A stretch of DNA of 64,000 bases from Nocardia yamanashiensis NBRC 100130 (GCF_001613325.1 NZ_BDCD01000026.1:94375-158374), one strand, 5' to 3'. Shown: positions 35,986-45,103, numbered from the stretch's first letter. A program made the numbers and translations. Notes: generated from the letters alone by a model not told the origin.

Positions 35986-36651
35986 ATGATCAGGAAACTC
36001 GCCGGTGTGGCCGGCGCTTTCGCCGTCGCTTCGAGTATCGCGCTGGTCGGGAGCGCGGGGATCGCGAGCGCGGACGCTCCGGCGGTCATCGGCGGCGGCT
36101 CCGGCATCATCATCGACGACATGTTCGAGTGCACCGTGACCACCATCGGTCACGACGGCGCGGGCCGCCTGGTCGGTCTCACCGCCGGGCACTGTGGCGA
36201 TCCGGGCGCCAAGGTCTATGCCGAGGCGTCCCGTGGATCCGGCCAGATCGGCCGGTTCGTGTACTCCAATCACGACTTGGACTACGCGGTCATCGAATTC
36301 GATGCGAGCCGGACCATCCCGGTCAACCGCATCGGCAATGTGACCATCACCGGGGTCGGCGGTCCGCCGGGATTCCCGATGATCGTCTGTAAGGAAGGCC
36401 GGACCACCGGCAACACCTGCGGCATCTCCTGGGGCGACGTGTTCGGCACGAACATCGAGACCTGGAGCCAGATGTGTGTGGTGGAGGGCGATTCGGGCGC
36501 ACCGGTCGTCGTCGGCTCCACGCTGGTCGGCATGGTGAACGCCTATCTCGCCGTCGCCTGCTTCGGTCCCGAGGTCGGGACCAATATGAGCAGCATCATG
36601 GCGGATATCAACGGGCGCGGTGGCGTCGGCTCGGGGTACTACCCCATCTAG
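35986..36651 (+). CDS. Secreted trypsin-like serine protease
   Basis: This 221-residue protein has a signal peptide (cleavage near IASADA, about 31) and a chymotrypsin-fold domain with the full triad: His69 (LTAGHC), Asp99 (HDLDYAVIEF) and Ser170 (EGDSGAPVV). Paired cysteines (Cys49/Cys70, Cys135/Cys145) fit the S1-type family of small actinobacterial exported proteases. GGAGG lies 3 nt from the ATG, which is close; an upstream frame from 35950 would spoil the signal peptide. A strong terminator follows. Confidence 0.9.
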   Translation: MIRKLAGVAGAFAVASSIALVGSAGIASADAPAVIGGGSGIIIDDMFECTVTTIGHDGAGRLVGLTAGHCGDPGAKVYAEASRGSGQIGRFVYSNHDLDYAVIEFDASRTIPVNRIGNVTITGVGGPPGFPMIVCKEGRTTGNTCGISWGDVFGTNIETWSQMCVVEGDSGAPVVVGSTLVGMVNAYLAVACFGPEVGTNMSSIMADINGRGGVGSGYYPI

Positions 36652-36660
36652 CGACGAGGA

Positions 36661-36700
36661 CGGAAGAGGCTGCGATCCGGTTGGATCGCAGCCTCTTCCG
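36661..36700. terminator. Bidirectional hairpin terminator
   Basis: A perfect 18-bp stem (36661-36678 with 36683-36700, starting CGGAAGAGGCTGCGATCC) closes over a GGTT loop. It lies between the convergent serine protease and LppU-like genes. Confidence 0.92.
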
Positions 36701-36718
36701 CGTTTCCGGGCCGCTCGC

Positions 36719-37348
36719 TCAGAGCGCCGCCAGGCACACCACGACCTGGCGCGTCTCGTAGGCGTAGCCCTTGTCGCCGCTGGTGCAGTCGTCGATCGAG
36801 CTGGTGTTCTTCAGGATCGACAGCACTTTCACGCCTTCCGTCGCATTCGCGCCGGTGCAGGAGACCCGGTGCGGGTCCTCGCCGCCCAGATCCAGGCAGT
36901 CGCCGACGACCCAGTCGATGTCCAGGCAGATGGCGCCGGTCTCGACGCCATTGGTGGTCTCGTAGTACGCCTGATCGATATCGGCCGGGCACTGCGCGTT
37001 GGTCTTGGCCTTGGCCACCACCTTGTAATTGGCTTCCTTGCCGCCGCAGGTCTCCTTGCTGATGATGGCGTTGTCGGTGGTGCCGCCGAGCTTCACGCAG
37101 TCACCGATATTGGCCTTGAAGTCGGTCTTCCCGCCGCCGTTGGGATTCGAGGGCTTGGCGCTCGGCTTGGCCGAGGGCTTGCCGCCGCCGGTCGGCGCCG
37201 CGGACGGCTTGCCGGTCGAGGTGGGCTGCGGGCCACCGGGGGCGGCCTGCGGGTTTCCGGAAATGGTGGCGCCGCAGCCCGCGAGCAGCAGGGCGACGGC
37301 GGAGATCGCGGGGAGGGCGATCCGGGCGGAGATCCGCTGGCGCAACAC
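36719..37348 (-). CDS. LppU-like lipoprotein
   Basis: The 209-residue protein has a lipobox LAGC (Cys25), a Pro/Ser/Lys/Gly-rich linker with PSAKPSAKPS repeats, and a Cys-rich domain (IGDCVKLGGT, CPADIDQAYYET, GAICLDIDWVVGDC) that matches mycobacterial LppU. Six or more cysteines probably form disulfides outside the cell. The function of LppU is not established. The start is GTG. It is divergent from the P450 gene, with a 97-bp intergenic region. Confidence 0.82.
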   Translation of the reverse strand: MLRQRISARIALPAISAVALLLAGCGATISGNPQAAPGGPQPTSTGKPSAAPTGGGKPSAKPSAKPSNPNGGGKTDFKANIGDCVKLGGTTDNAIISKETCGGKEANYKVVAKAKTNAQCPADIDQAYYETTNGVETGAICLDIDWVVGDCLDLGGEDPHRVSCTGANATEGVKVLSILKNTSSIDDCTSGDKGYAYETRQVVVCLAAL

Positions 37349-37445
37349 AACAGTCCTAAGATTTGAGAAACAGGTAGCTTTGACTTTGCGCCATGCATAT
37401 CACACGTCCTCGAACCAGCGCCCGGCTCGATTCGTATAGGAGAGG

Positions 37446-38825
37446 GTGACCACGGCAAGCGAATCCGCCGATCCGAGCACACCGGTCCGGCTCCGGGAAC
37501 CACGGCTGCCGGTGCTGGACGCGTTCGCGGCGGGCGCCGACCTGGCCGCGTACTTCCGGTGGCGGCGCCGGCGCGACGGGGATCCGTTCCTGGTGCGTTT
37601 CCCCGGACTGGGCTCGGCGGTGTTCACCGGGACGCCGGCCGGAGCGCGGGAGTTGCTGCGGGCGCCGGTCGAGCTGCTGACGCCGCCGCTACCCAATCCG
37701 ATCGAGCCGATGGTGGGGCCGGCTTCGCTCATTCTCCAGGCGGGCGGGCAGCATCGGAGCGATCGGGCGTTGCTGGCGCCGGCCTTTCACCGGAATCGGA
37801 TCAGCGCGTACGGCAAGACAATTCGCGAGGCGGCGCTGGCGGAATTACACGACGATCATCAGGGCCGCGCATGGTTATCGGGGCGGCGAGTGGATGCGCG
37901 GGCCGCGGCGCGGGCGATAACCATGCGGGTGATCCTGGCGGCGGTATTCGGAATAGACGATCCGGCGCGGCGGTCCGAATTCACCATTGCCACAACCGAA
38001 TTCCTGAATTCTTATGGCACTTCGCTTTTCCTGATTCCGGTGCTGCGGCGCAATATGCACGGAATATCGGGCTGGGAGCGATTCACCGCCGCGCGGGAGC
38101 GGTTCGATCGGCTCATCGACGCGGAAGTGGCGCGGCGGCGGGCGAATCCTGTTGCCGGACAGGATATTTTGAGCCTGCTGCTGGAGTCGCGTTACGAAGA
38201 CGGCAGTGCCGTAAGCGATTCCGACCTTCGCGACCAATTGCGCACCCTGCTGGTGGCCGGGCACGAGACCACGGCGACCACGCTGGTGTGGGCGCTCTAC
38301 CGGCTGCACCGGCAACCGGAAGCACTGGCGCGACTACGGGACGAGCTGACCGCGGCGGGACCGGGGCTCGATCCGCTCGAACTGGTGAAACTGCCCTATC
38401 TGGACGCGGTCTGCCAGGAGACGCTGCGCCTGCACCCGCCGGTGCCGCTCGTATTGCGCAGGCTCACCGGTGATTTCGAGCTGCGCGGGGCGGCACTGGT
38501 GGCGGGGGACACCATGGGCATCGCGGTGCCGCTGCTGCACTCCCACCCCGAGGTGTGGTCCAGACCGCAGGACTTCGCGCCGGAGCGGTTTCTCGAACGC
38601 CGGTACGGCCCATTCGAATTCGTCCCGTTCGGCGGCGGGCACCGGCGCTGCGTCGGGGCGGCGCTGGCCGATTACGAACTACGCATCGTGCTCGCCACGG
38701 TGCTCGAGACAGTGCGGCTGGAATTGTCTCCGCGTTTCGCACGGGGACGGATACCGATGACGGTGCCGCACAATATTGCGACCGGTCCGCATGCGGCCAT
38801 CAGCTTCGAAGTACGCGAAGCCTGA
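37446..38825 (+). CDS. Cytochrome P450
   Basis: This 459-residue P450 shows all core signatures: I-helix AGHETTATT, K-helix ETLRLHP (ExxR) and the heme-ligand loop FGGGHRRCVG with Cys402. It is slightly longer than most soluble bacterial P450s and resembles the CYP102/CYP110-like group in its C-terminal half. The substrate and redox partner are not visible; no ferredoxin gene is adjacent. The GTG start has AGGAG just upstream. Confidence 0.95.
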   Translation: MTTASESADPSTPVRLREPRLPVLDAFAAGADLAAYFRWRRRRDGDPFLVRFPGLGSAVFTGTPAGARELLRAPVELLTPPLPNPIEPMVGPASLILQAGGQHRSDRALLAPAFHRNRISAYGKTIREAALAELHDDHQGRAWLSGRRVDARAAARAITMRVILAAVFGIDDPARRSEFTIATTEFLNSYGTSLFLIPVLRRNMHGISGWERFTAARERFDRLIDAEVARRRANPVAGQDILSLLLESRYEDGSAVSDSDLRDQLRTLLVAGHETTATTLVWALYRLHRQPEALARLRDELTAAGPGLDPLELVKLPYLDAVCQETLRLHPPVPLVLRRLTGDFELRGAALVAGDTMGIAVPLLHSHPEVWSRPQDFAPERFLERRYGPFEFVPFGGGHRRCVGAALADYELRIVLATVLETVRLELSPRFARGRIPMTVPHNIATGPHAAISFEVREA

Positions 38826-38834
38826 TGCGACGTC

Positions 38835-38850
38835 CGTGATTTCGATCACA
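38835..38850. promoter_or_regulatory. CRP-like site 1 upstream of the L,D-transpeptidase
   Basis: CGTGA-tttcga-TCACA is a full match to the CRP/Cmr-type consensus (C/T)GTGA-N6-TCACA. It begins 10 bp after the P450 stop, 270 bp upstream of the transpeptidase start. Confidence 0.55.
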
Positions 38851-38961
38851 ACCGGGTTTGAGGAAGTAAACACTCCGGTCGCTTCGGAGTATGTGGGGGT
38901 ACAGAGGAATCGCCGACGCCATCGGCATATTCGCAGTCAGTGCATAGCCTGCCGCAGGTGT

Positions 38962-38977
38962 TGTGACGCGTAACACA
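38962..38977. promoter_or_regulatory. CRP-like site 2 upstream of the L,D-transpeptidase
   Basis: TGTGA-cgcgta-ACACA matches the CRP consensus at 9 of 10 fixed bases. It is 143 bp upstream of the GTG start and 127 bp from site 1 centre to centre (about 12 helical turns). Confidence 0.4.
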
Positions 38978-39021
38978 CCAGGGAGTCGGTATGCATAACT
39001 GGCAGAACGCGATTGGCGTGC

Positions 39022-39047
39022 CATCCATTGCCGGGTACTAATGGATG
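39022..39047. other. 5'-UTR hairpin candidate
   Basis: CATCCATT (39022-39029) and AATGGATG (39040-39047) form a perfect 8-bp stem with a 10-nt loop, 73 bp before the transpeptidase start. It may be a transcript leader structure. Confidence 0.35.
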
Positions 39048-39119
39048 CGGGGTTGGGACCTACGCGAGTGAACCGTGCTCGCACTCTGCGTGTGAACGAG
39101 GATCGAGAGGACCACTGCT

Positions 39120-40028
39120 GTGCGCTTAACCCGCCGGAACCGGAAGACGGGACTGATCACCCTTGCCGCCCTCGCGGCGACCGGAGCCGTGTTGGCAGCA
39201 CCAGCATCAGCCGGACCGCTATGGCCGGGCGGGCCCGAAGTGCCGGGCGTGCCCTCCGCCGTGATGCCGCAGCCCGCGCCGGGCTCGCTGCCCACCGATC
39301 CGAACGCCAAGTCGCCGATTCCGCCGGCCAACTTCACGGCCCCGAACATCAGCCCCGGTGACGGGGAAGTGGTCGGCGTGGCCCAGCCGGTCATCATCAA
39401 CTTCAAGGAGCCGGTGAGCGATCACGAGACGGCCGAGAAGGCCATCCGGATCACCTCCACCAACAAGGTGGACGGCCACTTCTACTGGATGGGCGACAAG
39501 CAGGTCCGCTGGCGGCCCGAGAACTTCTGGCCGGCCGGTTCCAAGATCACCGTCGAGGCCGGCGGCACGCATGTGGCCTACGAGGTCGGCGACGAGTTCA
39601 TCGCCACCGCCGACGACACCACCCACGAGATCGTGGTGACCCGCAACGGCGAGGTCGTCAAGACCATGCCCACCTCCATGGGCAAGACCGGGCACGAAAC
39701 CCCGAACGGCACCTACATCGTCAGCGAGCGCAATCGCAAGATGATCATGGATTCCTCCACCTACGGCGTGCCGGTGACCGCTCCCGAGGGCTACAAGCTC
39801 GAGGTCGAGTACGCCACCCGCATGTCCAACAGCGGCATCTTCGTGCACGCCGCGCCGTGGAGCGTTGCGCAGCAGGGTGTTTCGAACACCTCGCACGGCT
39901 GCCTGAACGTGTCCACCGCGGACGCCAAGTGGTTCCAGGAGAACGTGAAGAAGGGTGACCCGGTGATCGTGAAGAACACCAAGGGCGGCACCCTGTCCAC
40001 CAGCGACGGCTGGGGCGACTGGAATTAA
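39120..40028 (+). CDS. L,D-transpeptidase (YkuD domain)
   Basis: This 302-residue exported protein has a signal peptide (cleavage near ASAG, about 31), an Ig-like domain (about 75-165, INFKEPVSDHETAEKAIRITS...) and a C-terminal YkuD domain with the active-site motif SHGCLN (His259, Cys261) and an upstream IFVHAAPW. It forms 3-3 cross-links in peptidoglycan and fits the mycobacterial Ldt family. The GTG start has GAGAGGA upstream. Two CRP-like boxes and a leader hairpin lie in its 294-bp 5' region; a strong terminator follows. Confidence 0.93.
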   Translation: MRLTRRNRKTGLITLAALAATGAVLAAPASAGPLWPGGPEVPGVPSAVMPQPAPGSLPTDPNAKSPIPPANFTAPNISPGDGEVVGVAQPVIINFKEPVSDHETAEKAIRITSTNKVDGHFYWMGDKQVRWRPENFWPAGSKITVEAGGTHVAYEVGDEFIATADDTTHEIVVTRNGEVVKTMPTSMGKTGHETPNGTYIVSERNRKMIMDSSTYGVPVTAPEGYKLEVEYATRMSNSGIFVHAAPWSVAQQGVSNTSHGCLNVSTADAKWFQENVKKGDPVIVKNTKGGTLSTSDGWGDWN

Positions 40029-40056
40029 GGGGTAACCCCTCCAGCAGACGGATATT

Positions 40057-40090
40057 CGAGGACCCTCGCCCTGCCGGGCGGGGGTCCTCG
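40057..40090. terminator. Hairpin terminator of the L,D-transpeptidase gene
   Basis: CGAGGACCCTCGCCC (40057-40071) pairs with GGGCGGGGGTCCTCG (40076-40090), 15 bp with one wobble pair and a TGCC loop. CGTTTC follows. Confidence 0.88.
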
Positions 40091-40192
40091 CGTTTCGGGC
40101 GGAGCGGCTTGCGTTCTCGGACCAGGCGGGCCGATGTCCCGTGTTGGCCACCCGTTCACGTGAATTCTGGCTCGAAAGAGACTGGGCATCCG

Positions 40193-40198
40193 TACTAT
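40193..40198 (+). promoter_or_regulatory. Probable -10 box of the ugp operon
   Basis: TACTAT lies exactly 7 nt before the ATG at 40206, and no Shine-Dalgarno is present. This points to a leaderless ugpA transcript and supports that start. A GTTCAC half-site at 40155-40160 recalls PHO boxes, but no second copy is seen. Confidence 0.5.
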
Positions 40199-40205
40199 TC
40201 GGCGC

Positions 40206-41258
40206 ATGTCCGCGCCGCCTGCGGGTGATCCCGGTGAACACGAGGTGGCGCTTGCGCGCCCACAGTTCAACGGGTTGGCATCCATACGTCACCGGCTATT
40301 CGCTCGCAACCGTCAGGCTGCGCGGGTGCGATCGAGCCCCGAACGAGTACTGCCGCAGCCACCTGGGAGGGGCTGGCGCAAGCGGCCCTGGCCGGATTAC
40401 GCGCTGTTCACCGTTCTGGTGCTGCCGAATCTGATCCTGTTGTCGGTCTTCGTGTATCGGCCGCTGCTCGACAATATCCGGCTGTCGTTCTTCGACTGGA
40501 ACATCTCCGACACCGAGTCCACCTTCGTCGGTTTCGACAACTACGTCGAGTGGTGGGGGCGCGACGATTCATGGCAAATCGTCCGCAATACCTTGGTCTT
40601 CACGCTCTTCGCCGTCGTCGGCAGCATGGTGCTGGGCCTGGCGCTCGCCCTGCTGCTGGACCGGAAGCTGTTCGGGCGCAATGTGGTCCGCTCGGCCATC
40701 TTCGCGCCGTTCGTGATCTCCGGCGCGGCCATCGGCGTGGCCTTCCAATTCGTCTTCGACCCCACGGTCGGCCTGGTGCAGGACCTGCTGCACAAGCTCG
40801 GCGTGGAGAACGTGCCGCAGTTCTACAAGGATCCGCACTGGGCGATGTTCATGGTGACCGTCACCTACCTGTGGAAGAACCTCGGCTACACCTTCGTCAT
40901 CTACCTGGCCGCCCTGCAGGGCACCCGCCAGGATCTGATGGAAGCCGCCGAGATCGACGGCGCGAGCCGGTGGACCACCTTCACCCGGGTGCTCATGCCG
41001 CAGCTGCGGCCCACCACCTTCTTCCTGTCGATCACCGTGCTGCTCAACTCGCTTCAGGTCTTCGACATCATCTACACGATGACCCGCGGCGGGCCGCTGG
41101 GCACCGGCACCACCACCATGGTGGTCCAGGTCTATCGCGAATCCTTCGTCAACTTCCGGGCCGGCTACGGCGCGACGGTCGCCACCATCATGTTCGTGGT
41201 GCTGCTGATCGTGACGCTGCTCCAGGTGCGCATCATGGATCGGGCCGAGCGGTCATGA
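40206..41258 (+). CDS. ugpA: Glycerol-3-phosphate/glycerophosphodiester ABC permease UgpA
   Basis: The 350-residue protein is a MalF/UgpA-type permease with six membrane helices and the EAA loop EAAEIDGASRWTTFTRVLMP. The first ~60 residues are basic and cytosolic, longer than in the mycobacterial homologue; a GTG at 40326 would give about 310 aa, but the -10 box supports 40206. Gene order A-E-B-C matches mycobacterial ugpAEBC. The stop overlaps ugpE (ATGA). Confidence 0.88.
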   Translation: MSAPPAGDPGEHEVALARPQFNGLASIRHRLFARNRQAARVRSSPERVLPQPPGRGWRKRPWPDYALFTVLVLPNLILLSVFVYRPLLDNIRLSFFDWNISDTESTFVGFDNYVEWWGRDDSWQIVRNTLVFTLFAVVGSMVLGLALALLLDRKLFGRNVVRSAIFAPFVISGAAIGVAFQFVFDPTVGLVQDLLHKLGVENVPQFYKDPHWAMFMVTVTYLWKNLGYTFVIYLAALQGTRQDLMEAAEIDGASRWTTFTRVLMPQLRPTTFFLSITVLLNSLQVFDIIYTMTRGGPLGTGTTTMVVQVYRESFVNFRAGYGATVATIMFVVLLIVTLLQVRIMDRAERS

Positions 41259-42112
41259 AGTTCAAGCGCGGCGACAGCGCTTTCTGGGCGGACGTTTTCG
41301 GCTACCTCGCCATGGTGTGCGTACTGATCATCGTCGGCGTGCCGCTGTTCTGGATCGTCGTCAACTCCTTCAAGGACCACGACGACATCTACGTGCAGGC
41401 CGGGCAGGGCGCGGTGTACTGGCCGAACCGCTGGCATCCGGAGAACTACAAGGAAGCCACCACCACGCTGCCGTTCTGGACCTTCCTGCGGAACTCGCTC
41501 ATCGTCACCGGCGTGGTGGCGGGCGTGAAGTTCGTGCTCGGCGTGCTCAGCGCGTACGGGCTGGTGTTCCTGCGGTTCCCGGGCAAGAACATCCTGTTCC
41601 TGGTGATCATCGCGGCGCTCATGGTGCCCAATCAGATCACCGTCATCTCCAACTACGCGCTGGTCTCGCAGCTGGGCTGGCGAAACACGCTGGTGGGCAT
41701 CATCGTTCCGCTGTGCGGGGTGGCCTTCGGGACCTTCCTGATGCGCAATCACTTCCTGTCGCTGCCGAACGAGGTCATCGAGGCGGCGCGCATGGACGGC
41801 GCGGGCTGGTGGCGGCTGCTCACCCGGGTGGTGCTGCCCATGTCCGGGCCGACCATGGTGGCCTTCGCGGTCGTCACGCTGGTCAACGAGTGGAACGAAT
41901 ACCTGTGGCCGTTCCTGATGGCCGACAGTTCCGAAGTGGCCACGCTGCCCGTCGGTCTCACCCTGCTGCAGAACACCGAGAACCCGAGCATCACCAACTG
42001 GGGGCCGGTGATGGCCGGCACCCTGCTCACCATGCTGCCGATCCTCATCGTCTTCCTGGCCCTGCAGCGTCACATGATCAAGGGCCTCACCTCCGGTGCG
42101 GTCAAGGGCTAA
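41255..42112 (+). CDS. ugpE: ABC permease UgpE
   Basis: This 285-residue MalG/UgpE-type permease has six hydrophobic helices and the EAA coupling loop EAARMDGAGWWRLLTRVVLP. It forms a heterodimer with UgpA. The start overlaps the ugpA stop, and ugpB follows 19 bp downstream. A large periplasmic loop follows the first helix (SFKDHDDIYVQAGQGAVYWP). Confidence 0.9.
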   Translation: MKFKRGDSAFWADVFGYLAMVCVLIIVGVPLFWIVVNSFKDHDDIYVQAGQGAVYWPNRWHPENYKEATTTLPFWTFLRNSLIVTGVVAGVKFVLGVLSAYGLVFLRFPGKNILFLVIIAALMVPNQITVISNYALVSQLGWRNTLVGIIVPLCGVAFGTFLMRNHFLSLPNEVIEAARMDGAGWWRLLTRVVLPMSGPTMVAFAVVTLVNEWNEYLWPFLMADSSEVATLPVGLTLLQNTENPSITNWGPVMAGTLLTMLPILIVFLALQRHMIKGLTSGAVKG

Positions 42113-42131
42113 GTCCCAGAAGGAGATTCAC

Positions 42132-43463
42132 GTGTCCGATTCACGATTCCCGAACCTGTCCCGCCGCGGGTTCCTGGGGCTGGCCGGCGCCACCGCGGCC
42201 GGGCTGGCGCTGACCGCCTGCGCGGGCACCGGTGGCGGCGGCAGCAAGCAGGGCGGCGACGGCAACAAGCTCACCTTCTGGTCCAACCACCCCGGCACCT
42301 CCAAGGATCAGGAACTGGAGCTGATCAACCGCTTCCAGGCCAAGTACCCCGATATCAAGGTGGAACTGGTCGACGCGGGCAAGAACTACGAGGAGGTGTC
42401 GCAGAAGTTCAACGCGGCGCTGTCCGGCGGTGAACTGCCCGACATCGTGGTGCTGTCGGACGTGTGGTGGTTCAACTACGCGCTCACCGGCAAGATCGAG
42501 CCGCTGGACTCCCACTTCGGTTCCGCCGGTGTGAAACTCGACGACTACGTCGATTCCCTCGCCGCCGACTACCTGTTCAACGGCAAGCACTACGCGCTGC
42601 CGTACGCGCGCTCGACGCAGGTCTTCTACTACAACAAGGACGCGTGGTCCAAGGCCGGGCTGCCCGACCGCGGCCCGAACTCCTGGCAGGAATTCGACGA
42701 GTGGGGCCCCAAGCTGCAGTCCGTGGTGGGCGGCGGCAAGTTCGCGCACGGCTGGGGCGACGCCAAGAACTACCTGGGCTGGACCTTCCAGGGCCCGATG
42801 TGGACCTTCGGCGGCGGCTACTCCGATCAGTGGAAGCTGAAGTTCAACGAGCCCAAGTCGATCGAGGCCGGCAACTTCCTCAAGGCCATGATCAACGACA
42901 AGAAGTACGCCACCATCAGCCCGCAGGTGGCGGTGGACTTCGGCACCGGCGTGGTGGCCTCGGCCATCGCCTCCACCGGTGATCTCAAGGGCATCAAGAA
43001 GAGCGCCGAGGGCAAGCTGGAATTCGGCACCGCCTTCCTGCCGCACCCGAACGGGGCGGGCGCCACCACCGGCGGCGCGGGCCTGGCGATTCCGTCCGGG
43101 ATCTCCGACGCCCGCAAGGAGAACGCGCTCAAGTTCATCGAGTTCGTCACCAATGCCGCGAACACCGCGTACTTCTCGCAGGCCACCGGGTACATGCCGG
43201 TGCGCAAGTCGGCGCTGCAGGATCCCACCGAGATCGAGTTCCTGGCCAAGAACCCGAACAACAAGACCGCCATCGAACAGCTGTCGGTCACCAAGTCGCA
43301 GGACTACGCGCGCGTCTTCCTGCCGGGCGCGGACCAGATCATCGGCGCGGGCATGGAGCAGATCGGCAACCAGAACCGCGATGTGACAGCCGCTTTCGGC
43401 GATATCACCAGCCAGCTGCAGTCGATCTACGACAAGCAGATCGCGCCGAAGCTGCCCAAGTAA
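42132..43463 (+). CDS. ugpB: Solute-binding lipoprotein UgpB
   Basis: The 443-residue protein begins with a Tat-type signal (SRRGFLGL, Arg11-Arg12) that ends in a lipobox LTAC (Cys30), so it is a Tat-exported lipoprotein. The mature part is a family-1 binding protein. Several stretches closely resemble my recollection of mycobacterial UgpB (YALPYARSTQVFYYNKDAW; GLPDRGPNSWQEFDEWGP; TGGAGLAIPSGIS). Mycobacterial UgpB binds glycerophosphocholine. The GTG start has AGGAG upstream. Confidence 0.92.
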   Translation: MSDSRFPNLSRRGFLGLAGATAAGLALTACAGTGGGGSKQGGDGNKLTFWSNHPGTSKDQELELINRFQAKYPDIKVELVDAGKNYEEVSQKFNAALSGGELPDIVVLSDVWWFNYALTGKIEPLDSHFGSAGVKLDDYVDSLAADYLFNGKHYALPYARSTQVFYYNKDAWSKAGLPDRGPNSWQEFDEWGPKLQSVVGGGKFAHGWGDAKNYLGWTFQGPMWTFGGGYSDQWKLKFNEPKSIEAGNFLKAMINDKKYATISPQVAVDFGTGVVASAIASTGDLKGIKKSAEGKLEFGTAFLPHPNGAGATTGGAGLAIPSGISDARKENALKFIEFVTNAANTAYFSQATGYMPVRKSALQDPTEIEFLAKNPNNKTAIEQLSVTKSQDYARVFLPGADQIIGAGMEQIGNQNRDVTAAFGDITSQLQSIYDKQIAPKLPK

Positions 43464-43494
43464 TACCCGGTAACCGAGCTAGGAGACCCGCCGC

Positions 43495-44574
43495 ATGGCG
43501 ACTGTGCAGTTCGAGGGCGTATCCCTCACCTATCCGGGTGCGCCCGCCCCGGCCGTGTCCGACCTGAACCTCGATATCGCCGACGGCGAATTCCTGGTGC
43601 TGGTCGGGCCTTCGGGGTGTGGCAAGTCCACCAGTCTGCGCATGCTGGCGGGTCTCGAGGCGGTCAGCACCGGGAGCATCCGCATCGGCGGACTCGACGT
43701 CACCGGCCTGGCTCCCCGCAACCGCGATGTGGCCATGGTCTTCCAGAGCTACGCCCTGTACCCCAATATGACGGTCGCGGAGAACATGGGCTTCGCGCTC
43801 CGCAATGCCGGAATGTCCAAGTCGGACACGCTGGTTCGGGTCAAGGAAGCCGCCGCCATGCTGGAGCTGGAGGACCTGCTGGACCGCAAACCGGCCAAGC
43901 TCTCCGGCGGCCAGCGCCAGCGCGTCGCCATGGGCCGCGCCATCGTCCGCCGTCCGCAGGTCTTCTGCATGGACGAGCCGTTGTCGAACCTGGACGCCAA
44001 ACTCCGCGTCAGCACCCGCTCCCAGATCGCCGCCCTGCAGAAGCGTCTGGGCACCACCACGGTCTACGTCACGCACGACCAGGTCGAGGCCATGACCATG
44101 GGCCACCGGGTGGCCGTCCTCAAAGACGGGCAGCTCCAGCAGATCGCCTCGCCCCGCGAGCTCTACGACAACCCGGTCAACACCTTCGTGGCCGGCTTCA
44201 TCGGTTCTCCCGGCATGAACCTGCTGACGGCCCCCATCGAAGACGGCGCGGCGGTCCTCAACGATCTCCGCATCCCCGTCCCGCACCAGACCTCCGGCTC
44301 CCGCGTGGTGATCGGTATCCGCCCCGAATCCTGGGAACTGACCACCGATCCCGCCAACGCCCTGGCCGTCGAAGTGGAACTCCTGGAAGAGCTGGGCGCC
44401 GAATCCTTCCTCTACTCCCACGGCATCACCGACCAGTGGTCCAGCCAATCCGGCCGGGTGGTGGCCCGGGTGGACCGCCGCCTGCGCATCACCCTCGGCG
44501 AACGCCTCTACCTCACCCCGAAGACCGACGAGATCTTCTTCTTCGACGCCGAAACCCAGCAGCGCCTGTCCTGA
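43495..44574 (+). CDS. ugpC: ABC transporter ATPase UgpC
   Basis: This 359-residue ATPase has Walker A (GPSGCGKST), the ABC signature (LSGGQRQRVAMGRA), Walker B (VFCMDEPLSNLD), the switch His (VTHDQVEA) and a C-terminal regulatory OB-fold of the MalK/UgpC type. It energises UgpAE. The ATG has AGGAG upstream, and the gene ends 8 bp before the convergent kinase-like gene. Confidence 0.93.
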   Translation: MATVQFEGVSLTYPGAPAPAVSDLNLDIADGEFLVLVGPSGCGKSTSLRMLAGLEAVSTGSIRIGGLDVTGLAPRNRDVAMVFQSYALYPNMTVAENMGFALRNAGMSKSDTLVRVKEAAAMLELEDLLDRKPAKLSGGQRQRVAMGRAIVRRPQVFCMDEPLSNLDAKLRVSTRSQIAALQKRLGTTTVYVTHDQVEAMTMGHRVAVLKDGQLQQIASPRELYDNPVNTFVAGFIGSPGMNLLTAPIEDGAAVLNDLRIPVPHQTSGSRVVIGIRPESWELTTDPANALAVEVELLEELGAESFLYSHGITDQWSSQSGRVVARVDRRLRITLGERLYLTPKTDEIFFFDAETQQRLS

Positions 44575-44582
44575 GCTCGCAC

Positions 44583-45095
44583 TCAGGGCAGCGGCCGCGC
44601 CTGCGCGAGAATCGCGTCCACCGTCTCCTCGACCGTGAGATCCGAAGAGTCCAGCCACAATCCGATCCGGGGCGTGGTCTCGCGCAGTCCGGTGTCCAGA
44701 TCCTCGACGGTGTAGGCACCGTACGCGTTCTTCGCGCGCCCCGCCTCCCGCGCCGCGACGGCGTCCGGCCGCGGGGCCAGGACGACCACATAGCGCGGGC
44801 GGGTCCGGATCCGCTCCGTGAACCAGGGCAGGAAATCCCCGAGCACCACGTCCTGCACGACGGCCGTGAACCCTTCGGCCGCATAGGCATCCGCCGTCGC
44901 GGCGGCCAGCCGGTAGCGCAATCGCAACTGCTCCAGCGCCGCCTCCGGCGGATCCGGCCGCATGTCCTCCCGCCCGTTCACCACGAACCGGCGGAAGGCA
45001 TCGCCCCGCACGTGCGCCGACTTCGGCAGGCGCTCCGCGAGCGCCTGCGCGACAGTCGATTTCCCGGCCGCCTGAATGCCGGTGATCAGATAGAC
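44583..45095 (-). CDS. P-loop kinase-like ATPase with no canonical start codon
   Basis: The ~170-residue frame begins with VYLITGIQAAGKSTVAQAL, a Walker A typical of small-molecule kinases of the zeta-toxin/chloramphenicol-phosphotransferase type, followed by HVRGDAFRRFVV and a lid region rich in Arg. No ATG, GTG or TTG exists in frame between the M13 gene and the P-loop: the first codons are GTC TAT CTG ATC. Translation may begin at CTG (45089) or ATC after termination of the upstream gene, 8 bp away, or the start may have been lost. Coordinates mark the first conserved residue. Function unknown. Confidence 0.65.
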   Translation of the reverse strand, partial: VYLITGIQAAGKSTVAQALAERLPKSAHVRGDAFRRFVVNGREDMRPDPPEAALEQLRLRYRLAAATADAYAAEGFTAVVQDVVLGDFLPWFTERIRTRPRYVVVLAPRPDAVAAREAGRAKNAYGAYTVEDLDTGLRETTPRIGLWLDSSDLTVEETVDAILAQARPLP

Positions 45096-45103
45096 GGCCC
45101 CGG

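Noticed and set aside
38953..38977. MtrA box (GTNAC direct repeat) near GTGACGCGTAAC
   Set aside because: The two half-sites are only 2 bp apart, while MtrA repeats need about 5-6 bp; the CRP-like reading fits better.
38826..39119. c-di-AMP (ydaO-type) riboswitch before the L,D-transpeptidase
   Set aside because: Such riboswitches occur upstream of cell-wall genes in actinobacteria, but I could not find the conserved core blocks; only short hairpins are seen.
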